64,000 nt of DNA from Sphingomonas soli NBRC 100801 (GTDB taxonomy: Bacteria > Pseudomonadota > Alphaproteobacteria > Sphingomonadales > Sphingomonadaceae), in contig NZ_BCTZ01000014.1 in NCBI RefSeq assembly GCF_001591025.1, positions 62,001 to 126,000 on the forward strand. The letters are read 5' to 3'. Position numbers and translations under genes: made by a program. Under the pieces are notes generated by a model that did not search any database, was not told the origin of the DNA, and saw only the letters and a program-made list of their open reading frames with translations. Numbering within the stretch: the first letter of the stretch is position 1; the number at the start of each line of letters is the position of its first letter. This document shows positions 39,940 through 48,372 of the stretch, in pieces.

Positions 39940-40770
39940 CTAGCGGAACGCCCAGCGAAACACCCCGGCCATGCCCGCAGTGCCGGTGCGCACCATCGGT
40001 CGGGTGAGCAAGGGCGCGGACAGGCCGTGCATCGCGCGCGCCCAGGGCGGCAGCAGATCGACCGCAGCCTGGAAGATCATCTTCTGCGCAGGCCGGGCCG
40101 CCAGGCTGGGCGCGGGCTGCTCCAGCACCAGCCGGGCGACTTCGCGGGTGCGCGAATCGGCGCGAAGCTCGGGCCGCATCCCGCAGATCAGCGCCTCCGC
40201 CTCGGCACGGCTGCGGGGGACCGGATCGGCACCAAGCTTCTCGGCGATGATCGCGAACTCCGCAAAATAGCGATCCTGATCCGCCATCGTCATGCGCGGC
40301 TCAGCATAGCGGATCCACGCATCAAGGAAGCACATCGCCTCTGTGACATGCACCCAGGCGAGCAGGCGCGGATCATCCGCAGCATAAGGAGTGCCATCTG
40401 GTAGCACGCCCTTCACGCGGGTGTGCACTTCGCGAACCTTCTGGATCGCGGATTCGGCGGCTTCGCGCGAATCATAGCCGGTGACGGCGATGAACCGCGC
40501 GGTGCGCCGGAGCCGGCCCAGCATGTCCTGGCGAAACGCCGAATGATCCCAGACTCCGGCGAGCACCGCCGGATGGAGCATCTGGAGCAGCAGCGCCGAA
40601 ACCCCGCCGACCATCATCGTCACCACATCGCCATGGACACGCCAGCACACCGATTGCGGGCCGAACAGGCCATCGGGCTGGCGCACCACCGGGGTCTCGC
40701 CCCTCGCCTGATCGTTGAAGGTCTTGCGAACCTGCGCGATCAGCATGCGCTTGATGGGATTGGGCGGCAT
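39940..40770 (-). CDS. Oxygenase MpaB family (DUF2236) protein
   Basis: 276 aa, mainly helical. VCWRVHGDVVTMMVGGVSALLLQMLHPAVLAGVWDHS and VHTRVKGVLPDGTPYAADDPRLLAWVHVTEAMCFLDAW hold the conserved His, Asp and Arg residues of the family, thought to bind haem b. DUF2236/MpaB-type proteins include oxidative latex-clearing and fungal oxygenases; the substrate here is unknown. 6 bp separate its ATG from the upstream TMEM165 gene stop, so they are probably co-transcribed behind the manganese riboswitch. Confidence 0.82.
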   Translation of the reverse strand: MPPNPIKRMLIAQVRKTFNDQARGETPVVRQPDGLFGPQSVCWRVHGDVVTMMVGGVSALLLQMLHPAVLAGVWDHSAFRQDMLGRLRRTARFIAVTGYDSREAAESAIQKVREVHTRVKGVLPDGTPYAADDPRLLAWVHVTEAMCFLDAWIRYAEPRMTMADQDRYFAEFAIIAEKLGADPVPRSRAEAEALICGMRPELRADSRTREVARLVLEQPAPSLAARPAQKMIFQAAVDLLPPWARAMHGLSAPLLTRPMVRTGTAGMAGVFRWAFR

Positions 40771-40776
40771 CGCCCC

Positions 40777-41340
40777 TTAACCTAGCGCCTCCCAGATCGT
40801 CCACAAGCCGAGCACGAAGAACAGCAAGGCGGCCGCGCGGCGGACCCAGTCGAAATTGACCTTCGCCAGCAAGCGATTGCCGAGCAGGACGACCGGCGCG
40901 TTTGCGATCATCATGCCGAGCGTCGTTCCCGCCGTCACCGCAACCACATCGTCGAAGCGCGCACCCAGCGCGATCGTCGCGATCTGGGTCTTGTCGCCCA
41001 TTTCCACGAGGAAGAAGACGACCAGCGTAGTGAGGAAGGCACCGTAACGCGGGGTATCCTGCTCCTTCTCGTCGAGCTTGTCGGGCACCAGGGTCCACGC
41101 CGCCATGGCGATGAAGGAGAGGCCGACCGAGGCGCGGAACCAGGGGCTCGCCAGCCAACCTGCGGCAACCGTGCCAAGCAACGCAGCCAGGAAATGGTTG
41201 GCGAGCGTCGCCACCAGAATGCCCACGATGATCGGCCCCGGCTTGCGAAAGCGCAGCGCGAGGACGGCCGCGAGCAGCTGCGTCTTGTCGCCCATTTCGG
41301 CGAGCGCAACCAAGCCGAGCGAAGAGAGAAAGGCTTCCAT
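40777..41340 (-). CDS. TMEM165/GDT1 (UPF0016) family manganese exporter
   Basis: 187 aa with six helices in two repeats. Each repeat carries the family signature EMGDKTQ (near residues 15 and 112), which forms the cation site. Bacterial relatives export Mn2+ across the inner membrane. The yybP-ykoY riboswitch directly upstream supports manganese control. ATG 41340 (MEAFLSSLGL) lies 7 residues inside the longest frame and matches the family N-terminus. The next gene downstream is the MpaB-like protein. Confidence 0.92.
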   Translation of the reverse strand: MEAFLSSLGLVALAEMGDKTQLLAAVLALRFRKPGPIIVGILVATLANHFLAALLGTVAAGWLASPWFRASVGLSFIAMAAWTLVPDKLDEKEQDTPRYGAFLTTLVVFFLVEMGDKTQIATIALGARFDDVVAVTAGTTLGMMIANAPVVLLGNRLLAKVNFDWVRRAAALLFFVLGLWTIWEALG

Positions 41341-41347
41341 GTGAATT

Positions 41348-41520
41348 CCCGGGTCAGGCAAATGGACACGACGGCACCGCTCTCCCCGCCCGACCCGAAC
41401 GCGAAAGCCAATGCCATCGGTCTCGCCTGAAAGCGGTTCCCGCTTCCCGCGCGCGCCACGGTGTCTCCACCGAGTATGTTGACGCTGCGCTCCGCCGAAA
41501 GTCGGCGGCGGCTACTCCCC
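41348..41520 (-). ncRNA. yybP-ykoY manganese riboswitch
   Basis: Read on the minus strand, the leader begins GGGGAGTAGC (41511-41520). It continues with the conserved GTCAACATACTCGG (41470-41483) and CAGGCGAGACC (from about 41429 down), and ends with GTGTCCATTTGCCTGACCC (41351-41369). These match the yybP-ykoY consensus remembered from E. coli mntP and alx. It precedes a TMEM165-type Mn exporter by about 10 bases. Mn2+ binding normally turns such genes on. The structure was not folded here. Confidence 0.85.
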
Positions 41521-41533
41521 GAAGGACAAGGGG

Positions 41534-41562
41534 CCTCTAGGGGCGGCATCCGGCACCGTCAA
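41534..41562 (-). promoter_or_regulatory. Promoter of the riboswitch-TMEM165 operon
   Basis: Minus-strand TTGACG (41557-41562), 17-base spacer, TAGAGG (41534-41539). The start would fall about 7 bases downstream, near the first conserved riboswitch bases. The -35 is good, the -10 weak. Confidence 0.5.
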
Positions 41563-41626
41563 TCCACGCGCTTTGATTCCACACCCGCAATGGTTAATGT
41601 TCGGCACACGCAACGGGGGATTCGCC

Positions 41627-42652
41627 ATGCTCAGGTCCAGACGTAGCCGTGCGTTGATCCTTGCCGCGTCGGTGACGCTGCTGGCAACTGCCGGCGCAGC
41701 GCAGATGCAGCCGCTCGATGCGGGCAATGTCATGGACGCCGTCGCACGGCTGAAGCCCGGCCAATATATCTGGGCGCCCGATATCGCGCCGGAGGGGCCG
41801 ATGCTCGTGGTGGTCAATATCGCGACCCAGCGCCTGATCGCCTATCGCAACGGCGTCCCGATCGCCGTATCGACCGTATCGACCGGCAAGCCGGGCCACC
41901 GCACGCCGCTGGGCGTGTTCCCGATCCTGCAAAAGGCGAAGCATCACCGTTCGAGCAAATATTCGAACGCGCCCATGCCCTATATGCAGCGGCTGACCTG
42001 GTACGGGATCGCGCTGCACGGCGGCCCCCTGCCCGGCTATCCCGCCTCGCACGGCTGCATCCGATTGCCGCACGATTTCGCGCCTTTGCTGTTCGGCGCG
42101 ACCGAGCTCGGCATGACCGTGGTAATCGTGAACCAGCCCGCCGAATTGCGCATCGCGCCGACGCCGCAACTGACGCGGCAGGCCCCGCCGGGACCGGCAG
42201 TGTGGCATCCCGAGCGCTCGCCCAGCGGGCCGGTATCGATCGTGGTGAGCGCGGCGGACCGCCGCATGGTGGTGCTGCGCAACGGGATCGAGATCGGATC
42301 GGCCCCCGTGACGTTCGAAGGGGTGATCGACCGGGTGCAGGCCTATGTGCTGCGCGATGTGGTGGGCAGCGATTATCGCTGGGCGAAAGTGCCGCTGCCC
42401 GGCCAGTCTTCCGCCGTGGCCCATGACATGTCCGCCCAGGCCGCCGGTCGCTTCCAGGGCAGTGATCCGTTTCGCCGCGCGCTCGCTGCCGTGGTCGGCC
42501 CCGGCACGACGATGGTGGTGATCCCAGATACCCTTGGCATGAACGATAAAGCAGGAATTGCGCCGCAGCAGATGGCGGTGATCGAAGACGAGCCGGGCGT
42601 TGTCGGATGGCTGGACGATGAAGAATTGAGCCCGGGTTCGCCCGTTCGCTAG
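41627..42652 (+). CDS. L,D-transpeptidase (YkuD domain), exported
   Basis: 341 aa with an N-terminal signal peptide (RALILAASVTLLATAGAAQ). The YkuD active site is IALHGGPLPGYPASHGCIRLP, in which the Cys forms the acyl-enzyme. The core is about residues 60-190. A second region from about residue 200 repeats the IVVSAADRRMVVLRNGIEIG pattern seen at IVNIATQRLIAYRNGVPI near residue 65, suggesting a duplicated but Cys-less half. It crosslinks peptidoglycan peptides or attaches proteins in the periplasm. GGGGGA precedes ATG 41627. Confidence 0.88.
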   Translation: MLRSRRSRALILAASVTLLATAGAAQMQPLDAGNVMDAVARLKPGQYIWAPDIAPEGPMLVVVNIATQRLIAYRNGVPIAVSTVSTGKPGHRTPLGVFPILQKAKHHRSSKYSNAPMPYMQRLTWYGIALHGGPLPGYPASHGCIRLPHDFAPLLFGATELGMTVVIVNQPAELRIAPTPQLTRQAPPGPAVWHPERSPSGPVSIVVSAADRRMVVLRNGIEIGSAPVTFEGVIDRVQAYVLRDVVGSDYRWAKVPLPGQSSAVAHDMSAQAAGRFQGSDPFRRALAAVVGPGTTMVVIPDTLGMNDKAGIAPQQMAVIEDEPGVVGWLDDEELSPGSPVR

Positions 42653-42711
42653 GAACCAAGGACCGCATAACTTTGTTGACCCGCGTTCCTATTGCGGTGC
42701 AGCAATCGATT

Positions 42712-45384
42712 ATGGCCAGTCTCGCGATCGCAAATAATCCTGACGTCCGCTTTCTGGGCAAGCTGCTCGGTGACGTCATTCGCGCTTATGGCGGCGAGGA
42801 ACTGTTCAAGCGCATCGAATATATCCGTGCGACATCGGTGGACCGCGCGCGTGGCGTGGCGGGGGCTGGCGCGATCGATCGCGGACTCGACCGGTTGAGC
42901 CTCGACGAGACGCTCGATTTCACCCGCGGCTTCATGCTCTTCTCGATGCTCGCCAACCTTGCCGAGGATCGGCAGGGCGTGGCGGCCGAGGCGGACGCGG
43001 ACCTGGGGGGCGCGCTGGCCCGGCTGGCGAGCGAAGGCATCGGGCACAATGCGGTGATGCAATTGCTCGAACAGGCGCTGGTGGTGCCGGTTTTGACGGC
43101 GCACCCCACCGAAGTGCGCCGCAAATCGATGATCGACCACAAGAACCGGATCGCCGAGCTGATGCAGCTCAAGGATCTGGGGATGGAAGAAACCGAGGAT
43201 GGCGACCGGATAGACGAAGCGATCACCCGCCAGATCGCCCTGCTCTGGCAGACGCGTGTGCTGCGGCGCGAAAAGCTGGGCGTCGCCGACGAGGTCGAGA
43301 CCGCGCTTTCCTATCTGCGCGACATATTCCTGCCGGTGATGCCCGCGCTCTACGCGCGCTGGGACCGGGCGCTAGGGGAACGTGCGCCGAGCTTCCTCAA
43401 GGCCGGAAGCTGGATCGGCGGCGACCGCGACGGCAATCCCTTCGTCACCGCCGAATCGATGCGGCTGGCGCTGGCCCGGTCGGCGGAGGCGGTGCTCGGC
43501 TATTATCTGGGCGCGGTGCATGCGCTGGGGGCGGAGCTGTCGATCTCCACCGAGCATGTGACGGTGAGCGACGCGGTGCTGGCGCTGGCGGATGCCAGCC
43601 ATGACGAGGCAAAGAGCCGCGCCGACGAACCCTATCGCCGCGCGCTTTCGGGCATCTATGCAAGGCTATCAGCGACGCACCAGGCGCTGACCGGCAAGCC
43701 TGCGCCGCGCCCCGCGCCGCTTGCCGCGGAGCCCTATCCCAGCCCGGCCGCGTTTCGCGACGAGCTGGTTATCGTGGCGCGGGCGCTTGCCGACGAGGGC
43801 AATGGCCCGCTCGCCACCGGGGGCGCGCTGGGGCGGCTGATCCGCGCGGTCGAGACCTTCGGCTTCCATCTCGCCACGCTCGACATGCGCCAGAACAGCG
43901 CGGTGCATGAGCGCGTGGTCGCGGAATTGCTCAAGGCGGGCGGGGTCTGCGCAGATTATGCGTCGCTGGATGAGGACACCCGCGTCGCGCTGCTGCGCAA
44001 GGAACTGGAGAGCCCGCGCCTGCTGACCAGCCCCTATGCCGAATATAGCGAGGAAACCGCCAGCGAACTGGCGATCGTCCGCGAGGCAGCCGCGAGCCAT
44101 GCCAAGTATGGCCGCGCCTGCATCACCCATTATATCGTCTCGATGGCGCAGTCGGTTTCCGACCTGCTCGAGGTCCATCTGCTGCTCAAGGAAGCCGGGC
44201 TCTATGTGCCGGGCGCCGAGCCGCGTGCAGACGTGATGGCGATCCCGCTGTTCGAGACGATCGCCGATCTGGAGGGCGCGCCGGCGATCATGGAAGGCTG
44301 GCTGGGCATCCCCGAAGTCGCACATATCGCCGCCGAACGTGGGCATCAGGAAGTGATGATCGGCTATTCGGATTCGAACAAGGACGGCGGATACCTGACC
44401 TCGACCTGGCAGCTTTCGCGCGGATCGACCGCGCTTAAGCCGGTGTTCGAAAAGGCGCATCTGGGAATGCAGCTCTTCCATGGCCGCGGCGGCGCGGTGG
44501 GGCGGGGGGGCGGATCATCGTTCGCGGCGATCCTCGCCCAGCCCAAGGGCACCGTGCAGGGCCGCATCCGCATCACCGAACAGGGCGAGGTGATCGCCGC
44601 CAAATACGGCACCCGCGAAAGCGCGATGACCAATCTGGAAGCCATGGCATCGGCCACATTGCTCGCGAGCCTCGAGCCCGAAAAGCTCGCCCCCGCCGAT
44701 GCCGCGCGCTTCGGCGCGGCGATGGACCAGCTCTCGGACAGCGCGTTCAAGGCCTATCGCGGGCTGGTCTATGAGACCGAGGGATTCCGCCGGTTCTTTC
44801 GCCAGGCGACGCCGATCGCCGAGATCGCCGGGCTCAAGATCGGATCGCGCCCGGCGAGCCGCAAGAAATCCGACGCGATCGAGGATCTGCGCGCCATCCC
44901 CTGGGTGTTCAGCTGGGCACAGGCGCGGATCATGCTGCCGGGCTGGTACGGCGTGGGCGCGGCTTTCGACGCATTCGAGGACAAGGGGCTGCTCCGCGAG
45001 ATGGCGAGCGCCTGGCCGCTCTTCGCCTCGACGCTCGCCAATATGGAGATGGTGCTCGCCAAGTCCGACATGGAGATTGCCGGCCATTATGCCGCGTTGG
45101 TCGAGGATGCCGGGCTGCGCGACGCGATCTTCGGCCAGATCCTGAGCGGCTGGCGGGCGACGCATGACGGGCTGCTCCAGATCACGCGCCAGACGCGATT
45201 GCTGGAAAAGCATCCCGGGCTGGAGACGTCGATCCGCCTGCGGCTGCCTTATATCGAGCCGCTGAACCTGCTCCAGATCGAGCTGCTCAAGCGCCACCGC
45301 GCGGGCGAGGACGATCCGCGCATCGGCGAGGGGATTTTGCTCTCGATCAACGCGATCGCGACCGCGCTGCGCAATAGCGGCTGA
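42712..45384 (+). CDS. ppc: Phosphoenolpyruvate carboxylase
   Basis: 890 aa. It makes oxaloacetate from PEP and bicarbonate. The catalytic His is in VLTAHPTEVRRKSMIDH. The active-site Lys and neighbours are in MIGYSDSNKDGGYLTSTWQ, the glycine loop is FHGRGGAVGRGGG, and RITEQGEVIAAKYG follows. The ending LLSINAIATALRNSG is typical. The start is uncertain: ATG 42712 is used because the family N-terminus begins there, but a TTG at 42673 is in frame and neither has a clear ribosome-binding site. It follows the L,D-transpeptidase by about 60 bp. Confidence 0.95.
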   Translation: MASLAIANNPDVRFLGKLLGDVIRAYGGEELFKRIEYIRATSVDRARGVAGAGAIDRGLDRLSLDETLDFTRGFMLFSMLANLAEDRQGVAAEADADLGGALARLASEGIGHNAVMQLLEQALVVPVLTAHPTEVRRKSMIDHKNRIAELMQLKDLGMEETEDGDRIDEAITRQIALLWQTRVLRREKLGVADEVETALSYLRDIFLPVMPALYARWDRALGERAPSFLKAGSWIGGDRDGNPFVTAESMRLALARSAEAVLGYYLGAVHALGAELSISTEHVTVSDAVLALADASHDEAKSRADEPYRRALSGIYARLSATHQALTGKPAPRPAPLAAEPYPSPAAFRDELVIVARALADEGNGPLATGGALGRLIRAVETFGFHLATLDMRQNSAVHERVVAELLKAGGVCADYASLDEDTRVALLRKELESPRLLTSPYAEYSEETASELAIVREAAASHAKYGRACITHYIVSMAQSVSDLLEVHLLLKEAGLYVPGAEPRADVMAIPLFETIADLEGAPAIMEGWLGIPEVAHIAAERGHQEVMIGYSDSNKDGGYLTSTWQLSRGSTALKPVFEKAHLGMQLFHGRGGAVGRGGGSSFAAILAQPKGTVQGRIRITEQGEVIAAKYGTRESAMTNLEAMASATLLASLEPEKLAPADAARFGAAMDQLSDSAFKAYRGLVYETEGFRRFFRQATPIAEIAGLKIGSRPASRKKSDAIEDLRAIPWVFSWAQARIMLPGWYGVGAAFDAFEDKGLLREMASAWPLFASTLANMEMVLAKSDMEIAGHYAALVEDAGLRDAIFGQILSGWRATHDGLLQITRQTRLLEKHPGLETSIRLRLPYIEPLNLLQIELLKRHRAGEDDPRIGEGILLSINAIATALRNSG

Positions 45385-45407
45385 TCGCGCTCCCCTCCCT
45401 CTGAAGC

Positions 45408-45430
45408 TCCCCTCCCTGGAAGGGAGGGGA
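45408..45430. terminator. Bidirectional terminator between ppc and glpX
   Basis: TCCCCTCCCT and AGGGAGGGGA are exact complements around GGA. A second copy of CTCCCCTCCCT at 45390-45400 could compete for the same right arm. It lies between converging genes. Confidence 0.6.
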
Positions 45431-45456
45431 ATAAGGGGAAGGCGAAGTGCGCCCGC

Positions 45457-46428
45457 TCAGGCCGTGCGGTGCTCCGCCTTGACCCAGCGCACCGTGCCCG
45501 AGCTGGCGCGCATCACCACGCTTTCGGTGGTCATCTTGCCCTTGAGGCGCTTGACGCCTTCGAGCAGCGAACCGTCGGTCACGCCGGTCGCTGCGAAGAT
45601 GCAGTCGCCCTTGGCCAGCTCGGTCAGGTCATATTGCTTGTCGAGATCCTCGATACCCCATTTGCGGGCGCGGGCGCGCTCGTCCTCGTTGCGGAACACC
45701 AGCCGGCCCTTGAACTGGCCGCCGACGCAGCGCAGCGCCGCGCAGGCGAGCACACCCTCGGGCGCGCCGCCCTGGCCCATATAGACGTCGATCGTCGTGT
45801 CGGGATTGGTGGTGGCGATCACGCCCGCCACGTCGCCGTCGCCGATCAGCACCACGCCGCAGCCCAGCGAGCGCAGCTCGGCGATCAGCTTTTCGTGGCG
45901 CGGGCGATCGAGCACGCAGGCGATGATCTCATTGGGCTTCACACCCTTGGCGGCGGCGATCGCTTGGATATTCTCGGTCACCGACTTGTCGAGATCGATC
46001 ACCCCCTGGGGATAGCCCGGGCCGACCGCAATCTTGTCCATATAGACGTCGGGCGCGTTGAGCAGGCCGCCCTCTTCGGCGACCGCGAGCACCGCCAGCG
46101 CGTTCGGGCCGGCCTTGGCGCAGATCGTCGTGCCTTCCAGCGGATCGAGCGCGATGTCGATCTTGGGACCGCTGCCCTGCGCCGCGCCGACCTTTTCGCC
46201 GATATAGAGCATCGGCGCTTCGTCGCGCTCGCCCTCGCCGATCACCACGGTGCCGTCGAGCGGCAGCTTGTTGAGCGCGTCGCGCATCGCCTCGACCGCT
46301 TCATGGTCCGCCGCCTTCTCGTCGCCGCGGCCGATCAGCGTGGACGCGGCGATGGCTGCCGCTTCGGTGACGCGCACCATTTCGAGGACGAGGACGCGAT
46401 CCAGATTATGACTGGCGGGATGCTGCAT
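45457..46428 (-). CDS. glpX: Class II fructose-1,6-bisphosphatase
   Basis: 323 aa, cytoplasmic gluconeogenic/Calvin-type phosphatase of the GlpX family. IDIALDPLEGTTICA is the metal-binding Li-sensitive motif. Other family segments are IGEGERDEAPMLYIGE, GVVLIGDGDVAGVIA, and the C-terminal TGVTDGSLLEGVK. It is same-stranded with hom, the usual sphingomonad neighbour, but here a small opposite-strand gene lies between them. Confidence 0.93.
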   Translation of the reverse strand: MQHPASHNLDRVLVLEMVRVTEAAAIAASTLIGRGDEKAADHEAVEAMRDALNKLPLDGTVVIGEGERDEAPMLYIGEKVGAAQGSGPKIDIALDPLEGTTICAKAGPNALAVLAVAEEGGLLNAPDVYMDKIAVGPGYPQGVIDLDKSVTENIQAIAAAKGVKPNEIIACVLDRPRHEKLIAELRSLGCGVVLIGDGDVAGVIATTNPDTTIDVYMGQGGAPEGVLACAALRCVGGQFKGRLVFRNEDERARARKWGIEDLDKQYDLTELAKGDCIFAATGVTDGSLLEGVKRLKGKMTTESVVMRASSGTVRWVKAEHRTA

Positions 46429-46619
46429 GGCGATGTGGATTCCCCTAGAACTTTGGCGACGCGATAGGAGCGGTGGGCCGCGATGTCGATGCCGATACCG
46501 TTGTCAGGGCGCGATTCGGCTACATCTTTTGGAGCCCCGCCCCGCCGGACGGATGGAAACATCGCGCACCCGGCACGTTTGATTGCGGGAGCGGATCCGC
46601 CGCCCTGAGGTCGCCGTCC

Positions 46620-46952
46620 ATGTTCCTTCTCGCTTTCGCCCTTTCCGTCGCCACTGTCGGCCCCGCGCCCGATCTTCAACGCGCGCAGCAGACCCGGCGC
46701 GTGCGTCACACCGCCCGGCGTGCGAAAGTGGTGCGTGTGGCGAAACGCGCCCGGCCCGGCGTTACGCGAATCCCGATCGTGGCGGTCTCGGCGGACCCCA
46801 ATCAGCGCTACCGCCTGACCGATGTCCGCTCGGAGCGGGCCGATGGCAAGGAGCTCGCGGTGCGCGATACGGGCATGCCGTGCGGGCAGACCGGCGCCCC
46901 GGTCTGTCCGAGCAACGGCGTGACCGTCGTGAAGGCGCCGCTCCAGCCCTAA
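46620..46952 (+). CDS. Small exported basic protein between hom and glpX
   Basis: 110 aa. Signal-like N-terminus MFLLAFALSVATVGPA followed by a strongly basic segment (RARQQTRR-type, RRAKVVRVAKRARPG) and then a neutral tail with two cysteines around MPCGQTGAPVC that could form a disulfide. No family recognised. It reads opposite to hom and glpX and overlaps the hom stop codon region by 4 bases. The ribosome-binding site is weak (GAGG). It could be spurious, but the clean signal and lack of stops favour a real gene. Confidence 0.5.
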   Translation: MFLLAFALSVATVGPAPDLQRAQQTRRVRHTARRAKVVRVAKRARPGVTRIPIVAVSADPNQRYRLTDVRSERADGKELAVRDTGMPCGQTGAPVCPSNGVTVVKAPLQP

Positions 46953-48241
46953 TTGCCGAGGATGTGCATCCACATCGGCTCGCCGGCCAGCGCCTGGCTG
47001 CCGCGCAGCTTTTCGAGCGCATGGGCGATCGAGCGCTCCGGCGCTTCGTGCGTGACGATCGCGACGAGCACGCTTCCGTCGGGATTAGCGCCGCGCTGGA
47101 TCAGGCTTTCGATCGAGACGCCCGCGTCGCGCATCGCCGCAGCGATCTCGGCGAGCACGCCTACCTTGTCGGCGACCGTGAAGCGCAGATAGGCCCGACC
47201 GCGCCGCTCGCCGCTGTCCGCTGCACCCTGCGCCGCCAGCGCATCGGCTGGCATGGCGTAAGGCGGGCCGAATTCGCCGCGGGCGATATCGATGAGATCG
47301 GCGACCACCGCCGATGCGGTCGGCCCGTCACCGGCGCCTGCGCCCTGGAACAGCAGCCGCCCGACGAAATTGCCCTCGGCGACCACCGCATTGGTCGAGC
47401 CCAGGACGTGCGCCAGCGGATGGCTGACCGGCACGAGGTGCGGGTGGACGCGCTGGAACAGGCCCTGCGGCCCGGCGTCCGCCACACCGAGCAAGCGGAC
47501 GCGGTAACCCAGTGCCGCAGCCTCGGCGATGTCGGCGGCGATGACGTGACGCACCCCGTTGATCGCGACATCGTCGAACGCCGGCCGGGTGCCGAAGGCA
47601 AGGCTGGCGAGGATCGAAAGCTTGTGCGCGGCGTCGACGCCATCGATGTCGAAGCTCGGATCGGCCTCGGCATAGCCGAGCTGCTGCGCTTCGGAGAGGA
47701 TATCAGCGAAGTCGCGGCCCTCGGCCTCCATCTTCGACAGGATGAAATTGCAGGTGCCGTTGAGGATGCCATAAACGCGACCGATCGCGTTCGCCGCAGC
47801 GCCTTCGCGCAGCCCCTTGATCACCGGAACGCCGCCCGCGACCGCCGCTTCGAACTTGAGCGCCAGGTTTGCGGCCTCGGCCGCGCGCGCGAGCTCCAGA
47901 CCGTGATGCGCGATCATCGCCTTGTTCGCGGTGACGAGGCTCTTGCCCGCTGCGAGCGTGCCGCGCGCCAGCGCGAGCGCCGGGCCGTCCGATCCGCCGA
48001 TCAGCTCGACAACGACATCGGCATTGGCATGCCGCGCCAGCTCGGCGGGATCGTCGATCCACTCGAACCGCGCGATATCGACGCCGCGATCCTTGGTCCG
48101 GTCGCGCGCAGAGACGGCGACCACTTCGATAGCCCGCCCCGCGCGCCGCGCAATCAGGTCGCCATTGGTGTCGAGCAGGCGGATCACGCCCGCGCCAACG
48201 GTGCCAAGGCCGGCCAATGCGATACGAAGCGGTCGGGTCAT
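46949..48241 (-). CDS. hom: Homoserine dehydrogenase with ACT domain
   Basis: 430 aa. It reduces aspartate semialdehyde to homoserine, the branch to threonine and methionine. The NAD(P) site is IALAGLGTVGAGVIRLL. The catalytic domain has VTANKAMIAHHG, AAVAGGVPVIKGLREG and GILNGTCNFILSKM with the substrate Lys/Glu region. The ACT domain (about 350-430) begins YLRFTVADKVGVLAEIA and senses threonine in relatives. ATG 48241 precedes the conserved MTRPLRIALAG. An intergenic palindromic element separates it from the oxygenase gene. Confidence 0.95.
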   Translation of the reverse strand: MTRPLRIALAGLGTVGAGVIRLLDTNGDLIARRAGRAIEVVAVSARDRTKDRGVDIARFEWIDDPAELARHANADVVVELIGGSDGPALALARGTLAAGKSLVTANKAMIAHHGLELARAAEAANLALKFEAAVAGGVPVIKGLREGAAANAIGRVYGILNGTCNFILSKMEAEGRDFADILSEAQQLGYAEADPSFDIDGVDAAHKLSILASLAFGTRPAFDDVAINGVRHVIAADIAEAAALGYRVRLLGVADAGPQGLFQRVHPHLVPVSHPLAHVLGSTNAVVAEGNFVGRLLFQGAGAGDGPTASAVVADLIDIARGEFGPPYAMPADALAAQGAADSGERRGRAYLRFTVADKVGVLAEIAAAMRDAGVSIESLIQRGANPDGSVLVAIVTHEAPERSIAHALEKLRGSQALAGEPMWMHILGN

Positions 48242-48254
48242 GCTTTCAAATTCT

Positions 48255-48352
48255 CCGTCATGCCGGACTCGTTCCGGCATCCAACGCGCCGCAAGGCGCG
48301 CAGCCCTGGCTCTAGCGGCACCTTGGACCCCGAAACAAGTTCAGGGTGACGG
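48255..48352. repeat. 98-bp cloverleaf-like palindromic intergenic element
   Basis: The ends are the perfect 6-base inverted repeat CCGTCA (48255-48260) and TGACGG (48347-48352). Inside are three hairpins: ATGCCGGA paired with TTCCGGCAT, GCGCC-GCAA-GGCGC with a GNRA tetraloop, and CCCCGAA paired with TTCAGGG. This matches the layout of repeated Sphingomonadales intergenic elements. It lies just upstream of the hom start. Confidence 0.75.
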
Positions 48353-48372
48353 TAGAATTTCTGTCGCGCCGC

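Noticed and set aside
45385..45456. Short CT-rich repeats as a CRISPR or satellite
   Set aside because: Only two partial copies that together form one hairpin between converging genes. This is a terminator.
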